From the NCBI GenBank assembly GCA_934632155.1, contig CAKTXZ010000035.1:1-10713 (forward strand): a DNA stretch of 10,713 bases, read 5' to 3'. Positions 6,019-10,713 of this stretch are shown one piece after another; position 1 is the first letter of the stretch, and every line of letters starts with the position of its first letter. The position numbers and the translations under genes are program-made. The notes under the pieces were generated by a model. The model was not told the DNA's origin. It was given only the letters and a program-made list of their open reading frames with translations, and searched no databases. Source of the stretch: an uncultured Clostridia bacterium. GTDB lineage: Bacteria; Bacillota; Clostridia; Christensenellales; Aristaeellaceae.

Positions 6019-6131
6019 CTTTCCTATTTGCTTTTCATCCGAGCGGGCTTACGGGGCGCGGCGTACAGGCCGTCGGAAAACGCCCCGCGCACTTAGCCTC
6101 CCCGCCAAGCCGGCCTTTTCTGCTCGGGCGG

Positions 6132-6752
6132 TCAGCCCTCGTTTTCCACCACCACGAAGCTATCCTCCGCGGGCGCGGCCGTCTGCGCCGGAGCGGGCGT
6201 GGGAAGAATCTGATACTTTCCCAGCGTGTTGGCGGGCACAAAGCCGCGCATGAGACCCTCATCGGTCTTCACCTGCACATAGGACAGATGCCCGGCATGC
6301 CCCAGCACCTGCACCCTCGTGCCCTGCGCGAGGGTGCATACCGGCGTTTCACGGATCACCGGGTCGTCCGTCAGGTCAACGTCGCGCTGGATATAGCGCG
6401 CATAGTTGCTGAAGGTCAGCTTTTCGTCGTACGCGCCCTCGATGACGGTCATATCGTCCAGCGCCTTTTTCTCAATATAGCCCAGCCGATAGATGCCCGT
6501 GCCGGTCTGGTAGCCGATCAGCACCCACTTGCCCGTCACGCCATACACGCGCGCCACGCCGCCGCCGCCATAGGTTGCCTTGCCCTCATTGGCGCGGTAA
6601 TAATCCCAGCCGGGGCCGGAATACACCGGATAGCCGTGGCCGAAGCGCGCCTTGGCATAATTCCGAAGGTTCAGGTTCTCTGCCTGCGCGGCGACGACCG
6701 CGCCCAGCGCCATGCACAAAACCAGCAGTGCGCACACCATACGTTTTTTCAT
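6132..6752 (-). CDS. Secreted protein with two SH3b-like domains
   Basis: A 206-residue exported protein. The chosen ATG (6752) has AAAGGCGG just upstream and gives a standard signal peptide: MKKR, a hydrophobic core at about 6-22, and a likely cut after AQA at residue 24. The frame extends ten codons further to 6782 but without a ribosome binding site. Two bacterial SH3-like domains follow, at about 33-98 (YPVYSGPGWDYYR.., GKWVLIGYQ.., GYI) and 125-178 (DPVIRETPV.., GTRVQVLG.., YVQVKT..RGFVPANTL). The tail at 183-196 is Pro/Ala-rich and probably disordered. SH3b domains usually bind peptidoglycan, so a cell-wall role is likely, but no catalytic domain is present. It sits 80 bases downstream of prfA with no promoter or terminator seen between, so it is probably the last gene of that operon, an unusual partner for translation genes. 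Confidence 0.82.
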   Translation of the reverse strand: MKKRMVCALLVLCMALGAVVAAQAENLNLRNYAKARFGHGYPVYSGPGWDYYRANEGKATYGGGGVARVYGVTGKWVLIGYQTGTGIYRLGYIEKKALDDMTVIEGAYDEKLTFSNYARYIQRDVDLTDDPVIRETPVCTLAQGTRVQVLGHAGHLSYVQVKTDEGLMRGFVPANTLGKYQILPTPAPAQTAAPAEDSFVVVENEG

Positions 6753-6832
6753 AACATTACCGCCTTTCGTAAATCCTTCCATCTATTAGACGCGCGAGCG
6801 CGCCGTTTTGATGCACGATTGGGAAATTTTTT

Positions 6833-7894
6833 TTACGCGCGCAGGTTTTCCAGCTTTTCGGCCTCCTCGCGCATGGTCAGCGCGTCGATGATCTCGTCCA
6901 GATCGCCGTCCATGATGGCGTCGATTTTGTACCAGGTCATATTGACGCGATGGTCGGTCACGCGCCCCTGCGGGAAATTATAGGTGCGGATGCGCTCGTT
7001 GCGCTCCCCGCTGCCCACCTGACTGCGGCGGTTCTTCGCGTACGCCGCGTCCTTTTCTGCGCGCAGCAGGTCGTACAGCCGGGATTTGAGCACCTTCATG
7101 GCCTTTTCCTTGTTTTTCAGCTGGCTCTTTTCATCCTGACAGGTGACCACCAGCCCGGTGGGCAGGTGCGTGATGCGTACCGCGGAATCGGTTCGGTTGA
7201 TATACTGCCCGCCGTGTCCCGACGCGCGATAGGTATCGATTCGCAAATCCTCCGGGCGAATTTCCACCTCCACATCCTCTGCCTCGGGCAGCACGGCTAC
7301 CGTGGCGGTGGAGGTATGAATGCGGCCGCCCGCCTCCGTTACAGGCACGCGCTGAATGCGGTGCACGCCGGATTCATACTTCATGCGGCTGAACGCGCCG
7401 CCGCCGCTGAGGGTGAACACCGCCTCCTTCACGCCGCCCAGCTCCGTTTCGGTAATATCCACGGCCTCGAAGGCAAAGCCGCGCCGCTCGGCATAGCGCT
7501 GGTACATGCGCACCAGCAGCGCCGCAAAGAGCGCCGCCTCGTCGCCGCCGGCGCCGGGGCGTACCTCCATGACCACGCTGCGCTCGTCGTTGGGGTCATG
7601 CGGCAGCAAAAATCGCCGCAGCGCCAGCCGCGCCGTCTCCGCCTGCGGCGCAAGGGCGTTTAGCTCCTCCTGCGCCACGGCGGCAAAATCCGCGTCGCTC
7701 AGCATTTCCCGCGCCTGAGCAAGCTGCGACAAAAGCGCCTTATATTCGCGGTATGCCGTCACGGCCGGGGTCAGGCGCTTGATCTCCTGCAATATCCTTT
7801 GCCAGCGCGGCACATCGGCAATGATTTCCGGCTGCGCGGCGGCCTCCTGCATTTCCTCCAGCCGAGCCTCCATCGCGTCAAACTGCGCTTCCAT
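6833..7894 (-). CDS. prfA: Peptide chain release factor 1
   Basis: A 353-residue protein, full length for RF1, which reads UAA and UAG stop codons on the ribosome and triggers release of the finished chain. The tripeptide that reads the stop codon is PVT (184-186, in RVPVTEAGGRIHTS), as in RF1 and unlike the SPF of RF2. The catalytic GGQ loop is at 228-230 inside ASGHGGQYINRTDSAVRITH. Downstream are the conserved CQDEKSQLKNK (252-262) and SGERNERIRTYNFPQGRVTDHR (295-316, the ribosome contact region). GAGAGGGGG lies just before the ATG. Its first 17 bases overlap the end of prmC, whose product methylates the GGQ glutamine, so the two are translationally coupled. The residues around GGQ (His before, Tyr after) are less usual than the Ala/His pair in E. 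coli. Confidence 0.98.
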   Translation of the reverse strand: MEAQFDAMEARLEEMQEAAAQPEIIADVPRWQRILQEIKRLTPAVTAYREYKALLSQLAQAREMLSDADFAAVAQEELNALAPQAETARLALRRFLLPHDPNDERSVVMEVRPGAGGDEAALFAALLVRMYQRYAERRGFAFEAVDITETELGGVKEAVFTLSGGGAFSRMKYESGVHRIQRVPVTEAGGRIHTSTATVAVLPEAEDVEVEIRPEDLRIDTYRASGHGGQYINRTDSAVRITHLPTGLVVTCQDEKSQLKNKEKAMKVLKSRLYDLLRAEKDAAYAKNRRSQVGSGERNERIRTYNFPQGRVTDHRVNMTWYKIDAIMDGDLDEIIDALTMREEAEKLENLRA

Positions 7895-8738
7895 CCGCTT
7901 CCCCCTCTCTGAGCCGGGCGGCTAAGCCGCGCTCCAGACCGTTCCAATCGCCGAACCGCGTTATTTCCTCAAACCGCGGCCGCAGCAGCGCCGCTACCGC
8001 GTCGCCCTCGCCGTCGCCCGTTTCCAGCACCAGCCAGCCGCCGGGCAGCAGGCGGTCGGGTGCTTCCGCCGCAATGCGCCGATAAAAGTCCAGCCCGTCC
8101 GCGCCGCCAAAGAGCGCCAGCGCCGGTTCGCGCTCCACCTCGCGCTGCAATTGCCCGCGCAGGCCGTCGGGAATGTAGGGCGGGTTGCTCACAATCAGCC
8201 CGAACCTGCGCGCGCCCACGGCCTGAAACAAATCGCCCTGCAAAAACGCCGCGTCCAGCCCGAGGCGCCGCGCGTTCTCCCGCGCCAGCGCCAGCGCGTC
8301 GCCGCTGATATCCGTGCCCGTCACGCGCGCTTTGGGACGCGCATGCTTAATCGCCAGCGCAATCGCGCCCGTGCCCGTGCATAGATCCAGCACCTCCATG
8401 CCGTCCCGCACGCGGGCAATCGCCGCCTCGCAGACGCATTCGGTATCAAAGCGCGGAATCAGCGCGCGGCAATCCGTTTTGATTTCCAGCCCCATAAACA
8501 TTTGCGTGCCCAGAATATACTGCAGGGGCTCGCGCGCGGCGCGGCGATCGAGCATTGCGTTAAACACTTGCAGCTCCGTTTCCGAAAGCAGACGCGTCTT
8601 TTGCAGCCGCAAAGAAAGCCGGGGCGTATGCAGCGCCTCGGCCAGCAGGTATTCGGCGTCCAGCGCGGCGTCCGGCGTTTGACGCGCCGAAAGCAGGCGG
8701 CCCGCCCGCTTGAGCGCCTCGGCCACCGTTTCGCTCAC
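7878..8738 (-). CDS. prmC: Peptide chain release factor N(5)-glutamine methyltransferase
   Basis: A 286-residue protein that transfers a methyl group from S-adenosylmethionine to the glutamine of the GGQ motif in release factors. An N-terminal helical domain (about 1-75, ending REPLQYILG) recognises the release factor. The methyltransferase domain shows IPRFDTE (94-100), the SAM-binding loop DLCTGTGAIALAI (118-130), TDIS (142-145) and the catalytic SNPPYIP (184-190). The start is a GTG at 8738: AGGGAGG lies upstream, and the GTG overlaps the TGA of the preceding gene by four bases (GTGA). The frame stays open further upstream to 8840, but that part lies inside the preceding gene and has no family similarity. 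It overlaps prfA at its 3' end, the standard prmC-prfA order. Confidence 0.96.
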   Translation of the reverse strand: MSETVAEALKRAGRLLSARQTPDAALDAEYLLAEALHTPRLSLRLQKTRLLSETELQVFNAMLDRRAAREPLQYILGTQMFMGLEIKTDCRALIPRFDTECVCEAAIARVRDGMEVLDLCTGTGAIALAIKHARPKARVTGTDISGDALALARENARRLGLDAAFLQGDLFQAVGARRFGLIVSNPPYIPDGLRGQLQREVEREPALALFGGADGLDFYRRIAAEAPDRLLPGGWLVLETGDGEGDAVAALLRPRFEEITRFGDWNGLERGLAARLREGEADGSAV

Positions 8739-9763
8739 GCCTGCGCCTCCCTGTGCAAAATCACCCAGCCCTCGGGCGTTGCTTCGCCCTCCGGCAGGCC
8801 GTGCAGGGCCGCGTTCATGGCCGCGATCGCCACCTCGCACATTTCATCCGTAGGCTGCCGCGTGGTCAGCCGCTGCATCTGCATGCCCGGCCAGCGCAGC
8901 GCGCGCACCACGGGGCCGTCGGCATGCGCCAGCCCCTTGAGCGCTTCATAGCCAACGCCCATGATGCAGGGCAGCAGCACGACGCGCGAAAGCAGACGCA
9001 GGAAATAGTTTCCGCCCATATCCACCTGAAAGAGCTGCAGCATCAGCCAGTCGAACACCGTGCACACCAGAATGGACAGAATGAACGTCAGCACCAGAAA
9101 GGATGTGCCGCAGCGCGGATGCAGCGTGGAAAACTGCTGCGCGTTCTTCGGCGTAAGCGGCAGGTCATGCTCGTGGCAATAAACGGTTTTATGCTCCGAG
9201 CCGTGGTATTGGAAGGTTTTGCGCATTTCGGGAATCCGCCCGCACAGGGCGATGTACCCGATCAGCAACGCGATGCGAATCAGGCCGGTGACCAGATTCT
9301 TCAGCAGCAGCATGCCGCCCGTCGCTTCCTTGGGGAAGAGCAGCACGGCCAGATTGGGCAGCACCACAAACAGCCCCACGCTCATCACCACGGCCAGCGC
9401 CATCGCCACGCCCATAACGATTTTATCCACGCTCTTGCCGCATTTGGCCGCCAGCCATTTTTCAAATTTTCCGGGCTCCTCCTGCTCCTCGCCCGCCATG
9501 TTTGCGCTGTCGGAAAGCGTTTTCATGCCAATGGAGAGCATTTGCACCATATTGACCGTACCGCGAATGAAGGGCAGCCCCATCCAGCGGTGCTTTCTTG
9601 CGGGCGATGCATACGCCTCGCGTTTTACCACAATATCGCCGTCCGGCCTGCGCACCGCTACGGCGATAGCGTCGGGCGCTTTCATCATCACGCCGTCCAG
9701 CACGGCCTGACCGCCGATATCCGGGCGCCCCTGCGCGTTGCCTGCGTTTGCTTTTTTGTTCAT
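8735..9763 (-). CDS. yqhQ: DUF1385 family membrane protein (YqhQ-like)
   Basis: A 342-residue integral membrane protein of the DUF1385/YqhQ family, common in Firmicutes next to rpmE and prmC; its biochemical function is not established. Landmarks are GGQAVLDGVMM at 17-27, FIRGTVNMV at 65-73, YHGSEHKTV at 186-194, LHPRCGTSFL at 214-223, and hydrophobic segments at about 115-143, 152-174, 220-242 and 256-272. Two ATG codons compete. The one at 9769 is only two bases from the GAGG ribosome binding site, whereas the one at 9763 is eight bases away, so I chose 9763. It is separated from rpmE by a terminator hairpin with no room for a standard promoter, so it is probably expressed by readthrough. 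Its stop overlaps the prmC start. Confidence 0.93.
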   Translation of the reverse strand: MNKKANAGNAQGRPDIGGQAVLDGVMMKAPDAIAVAVRRPDGDIVVKREAYASPARKHRWMGLPFIRGTVNMVQMLSIGMKTLSDSANMAGEEQEEPGKFEKWLAAKCGKSVDKIVMGVAMALAVVMSVGLFVVLPNLAVLLFPKEATGGMLLLKNLVTGLIRIALLIGYIALCGRIPEMRKTFQYHGSEHKTVYCHEHDLPLTPKNAQQFSTLHPRCGTSFLVLTFILSILVCTVFDWLMLQLFQVDMGGNYFLRLLSRVVLLPCIMGVGYEALKGLAHADGPVVRALRWPGMQMQRLTTRQPTDEMCEVAIAAMNAALHGLPEGEATPEGWVILHREAQA

Positions 9764-9792
9764 TTTCATTGCCTCGATACTTCGTGATATTG

Positions 9793-9828
9793 AAAAAGCA
9801 GCACGTCAACAAAGGCCGTGCTGCTTTT
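9793..9828 (-). terminator. Terminator hairpin between rpmE and yqhQ
   Basis: A perfect 12-bp stem, AAAAGCAGCACG (9794-9805) with CGTGCTGCTTTT (9817-9828), around an 11-base loop begins eight bases after the rpmE stop. On the minus strand it ends in TTTTT. Because of its symmetry it could also work on the plus strand. It probably makes rpmE mRNA more abundant than the downstream genes by partial termination. Confidence 0.85.
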
Positions 9829-9835
9829 ATCCGGC

Positions 9836-10033
9836 TTACATGCCGAAGCGCTTCTTGAAGCGATCGACGCGGCCGCCGCTATCCACCAGCTTCTGCTTGC
9901 CGGTGAAGAAAGGATGACACTTCGAGCAGATTTCGACACGCAGCTCCTTCTTCGTAGAGCCGGTTTCGAAGGTTTCACCGCATACGCAGCGAACGATAGC
10001 CTTGCCATACTTGGGATGGATCTTTTCCTTCAT
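9836..10033 (-). CDS. rpmE: 50S ribosomal protein L31, zinc-binding type
   Basis: A 65-residue protein, normal length for bacterial L31, a component of the large subunit at the subunit bridge. It begins MKEKIHPKYGKAIVRC and carries four cysteines, Cys16, Cys18, Cys36 and Cys39 (CVC and CSKC), the zinc-binding form of L31. The ending GRVDRFKKRFGM is also typical. The frame extends eight codons upstream to 10057, but AGAGGTG stands eight bases before the ATG at 10033 and family proteins start with MK, so 10033 is the start. It has its own strong promoter (10102-10130) and a terminator directly after it. It is the first gene of the yqhQ-prmC-prfA cluster. Confidence 0.97.
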   Translation of the reverse strand: MKEKIHPKYGKAIVRCVCGETFETGSTKKELRVEICSKCHPFFTGKQKLVDSGGRVDRFKKRFGM

Positions 10034-10095
10034 GCCAGTTTCACCTCTTTTGCCCATGCGATGGCGGATTCATGGATGGCTGCCCATGAGCCGCA
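10034..10095 (-). promoter_or_regulatory. Short leader of the rpmE mRNA
   Basis: About 60 bases separate the predicted start point from the rpmE ATG. TCATGG and CCATGA can pair around an 8-base loop, and CCAT/ATGG forms a second small stem nearer the ribosome binding site. L31 leaders in Firmicutes are known to be autoregulated through RNA structure; whether this one belongs to such a class cannot be judged by eye. Confidence 0.35.
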
Positions 10096-10101
10096 GAAGG
10101 T

Positions 10102-10130
10102 ATTATAGCATGTCCGCCGCGGGAATGCAA
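10102..10130 (-). promoter_or_regulatory. Strong promoter for rpmE
   Basis: On the minus strand TTGCAT (10130-10125) and TATAAT (10107-10102) are separated by 17 bases. Transcription would start near 10095. It is divergent from the tRNA promoter at 10200-10228, with about 70 bases between the two -35 elements. Confidence 0.85.
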
Positions 10131-10199
10131 GTGCTTTTTGTAAATTCACGCTGAAGCCGTGTCGCGCTACATCCCGCTTATATTTTTTCTACAAAACGA

Positions 10200-10228
10200 T
10201 TGACTTCCGACGCGTTTTCTGCTATAAT
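10200..10228 (+). promoter_or_regulatory. Strong promoter for the tRNA pair
   Basis: TTGACT (10200-10205) and TATAAT (10223-10228) are separated by 17 bases. The start point near 10235 lies about 20 bases before tRNA-Thr, as expected for a stable RNA unit. Confidence 0.88.
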
Positions 10229-10254
10229 ATTTTCCGCTGGCAATGTGTCAGTGT

Positions 10255-10330
10255 GCCGATATAGCTCAGTTGGTAGAGCGGCTGATTCGTAATCATCAGG
10301 TCAAGGGTTCGAGTCCCTTTATCGGCTCCA
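10255..10330 (+). tRNA. tRNA-Thr (anticodon CGT)
   Basis: A 76-base tRNA with encoded CCA. The acceptor stem is GCCGATA/TATCGGC, the D arm GCTC..GAGC, the anticodon loop TTCGTAA with CGT at 34-36 (reads ACG), and the T arm AAGGG-TTCGAGT-CCCTT. The discriminator base is T. The anticodon stem GCTGA/TCATC has a C-U mismatch at 28-42; all other stems pair fully. It is followed after only seven bases, all T, by tRNA-Pro in the same transcript. Confidence 0.96.
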
Positions 10331-10337
10331 TTTTTTT

Positions 10338-10414
10338 CGAGGTGTAGCGCAGTTTGGTAGCGCGTTTGGTTCGGGACCAAAAGGTCGTGGGTTCAAATCC
10401 CGCCACCTCGACCA
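10338..10414 (+). tRNA. tRNA-Pro (anticodon CGG)
   Basis: A 77-base tRNA with encoded CCA. The acceptor stem is CGAGGTG/CACCTCG, the D arm GCGC..GCGC, the anticodon stem TTTGG/CCAAA, and the loop TTCGGGA with CGG at 34-36 (reads CCG). The T arm is GTGGG-TTCAAAT-CCCGC. It is co-transcribed with tRNA-Thr and followed by a terminator. Both tRNAs have C at position 34 and serve G-ending codons, in keeping with a GC-rich genome. Confidence 0.97.
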
Positions 10415-10415
10415 C

Positions 10416-10458
10416 AAAAGGGCTGAAACTTTGATACAAGGTTTCAGTCCTTTTCTTT
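10416..10458 (+). terminator. Terminator of the tRNA unit
   Basis: AAAAGGGCTGAAAC (10416-10429) pairs with GTTTCAGTCCTTTT (10441-10454) over 14 bp with one G-T, around an 11-base loop, ending in TTTTCTTT. The A-run on the left side gives a T-run on the minus strand too, so it may also end the convergent membrane-protein transcript. Confidence 0.85.
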
Positions 10459-10474
10459 ATGTTCTTGCAGAATC

Positions 10475-10713
10475 CTAATGCGAAAACGGCAAATGCACCC
10501 AGGAATATGCAGTTTTGCCCTTCCTTGCCGTCGCCGCTGCTTTGGTCACAAAAATCAGCGGAAAAAGCGTATAGGGCAATACCACACAAACCCAGACAAA
10601 AGACATCAAAGCCTTTACTTTTGTGATATAATAGGGACAGATAAGGTACAATAAATTGCGCAAAAAGAAAAAGACATAGTTTACAAACTCTGGTAGAATG
10701 AAAGTTGCTACAC
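10475..10713 (-). CDS. Hydrophobic membrane protein, C-terminal part (runs in from right edge)
   Basis: A minus-strand frame is open from the right edge to a TAG at 10477-10475, giving about 79 C-terminal residues. The sequence is strongly hydrophobic, with FVNYVFFLLRNLLYLICPYY and MSFVWVCVVLPYTLFPLIFV as probable membrane segments, then a basic KAAATARKGK stretch and a short polar end. I do not recognise a family. It is richer in A and T (many TTT, TTG, TTA codons) than the other genes in the window. It ends about 20 bases before the bidirectional terminator of the tRNA unit, a normal convergent layout. Because the N-terminus is missing, the possibility that this is a chance open frame remains. 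Confidence 0.5.
   Translation of the reverse strand, partial: VATFILPEFVNYVFFFLRNLLYLICPYYITKVKALMSFVWVCVVLPYTLFPLIFVTKAAATARKGKTAYSWVHLPFSH

Larger units (their letters stand above)
5732..6131. other. Intergenic region upstream of the sigma gene
   Basis: This 400-base stretch holds two terminator-like hairpins (listed separately) and the sigma gene's ribosome binding site. I see no clear sigma-A promoter for the sigma gene. A GGAACG on the minus strand (near 5868-5873) resembles an ECF -35 element, but no convincing CGTC-type -10 follows at the right distance. Between 6019 and 6131, CGGGGCG/CGCCCCG can pair, with no T-run. No protein gene is supported. Confidence 0.5.

Noticed and set aside
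8753..9787. Plus-strand open frame of 344 codons, very rich in His and Gln
   Set aside because: It is antisense to yqhQ, which has clear family motifs; the composition is typical of a shadow frame.
10296..10589. Minus-strand open frame of 97 codons including VAGFEPTTFWSRTKRATKLRYTS
   Set aside because: This is the well-known false protein produced by translating the antisense strand of tRNA genes; it lies across tRNA-Pro and tRNA-Thr and the terminator.
10624..10632. Plus-strand extended -10 sequence TGATATAAT
   Set aside because: No -35 element is found at the right distance and it lies inside the AT-rich minus-strand membrane-protein frame, where such matches arise easily.

Overview
The window looks like chromosomal DNA from a GC-rich member of the Clostridia (Firmicutes). 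The evidence is the gene order rpmE, yqhQ (DUF1385), prmC, prfA; clear AGGAGG-type ribosome binding sites; sigma-A-like promoters with 17-base spacers; a DegV-family protein; and an ECF sigma factor paired with a PepSY-like membrane protein. A Christensenellales or Oscillospirales-like gut anaerobe would fit, but that placement is an impression and not a proof. No CRISPR array, insertion sequence or phage gene is visible.

Layout, left to right. Positions 1-1625 hold a minus-strand unit: a promoter (1597-1625), a leader with three hairpins, a DegV-family lipid-binding protein (567-1445), a probable terminator, and the 5' part of a DUF2804 protein that leaves the window at base 1. Positions 1626-2062 have no convincing gene but carry a plus-strand promoter candidate. 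A Gfo/Idh/MocA-type oxidoreductase (2063-3052) is the only plus-strand protein gene; its leucine codons differ from those of its neighbours. Positions 3053-3614 are a 560-base convergent intergenic region with a strong plus-strand terminator followed by four more hairpins in a row.

Positions 3615-5731 hold a two-gene minus-strand unit: an ECF sigma factor whose stop overlaps (ATGA) the start of a membrane-anchored protein with a duplicated extracytoplasmic half. This reads as a sigma/anti-sigma-type envelope-sensing pair. It is separated from the next unit by a terminator (5971-6018) and a second terminator-like hairpin lying in the sigma gene's own leader.

Positions 6132-10130 are a minus-strand translation cluster from one strong promoter: ribosomal protein L31 (rpmE), then a terminator hairpin, then the membrane protein YqhQ, the release-factor methyltransferase PrmC, release factor 1 (PrfA), and finally a secreted SH3-type protein. 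PrmC methylates the GGQ glutamine of PrfA, so these two overlapping genes are functionally coupled. Divergent from rpmE, a second strong promoter drives tRNA-Thr(CGT) and tRNA-Pro(CGG), closed by a terminator. The last 240 bases hold the C-terminal end of an AT-rich, hydrophobic protein running in from the right edge.

The observations most worth following up are the duplicated architecture of the sigma-linked membrane protein, a perfect internal ribosome binding site inside it that would release a secreted form without the anti-sigma segment, and the clusters of short hairpins in the non-coding regions.
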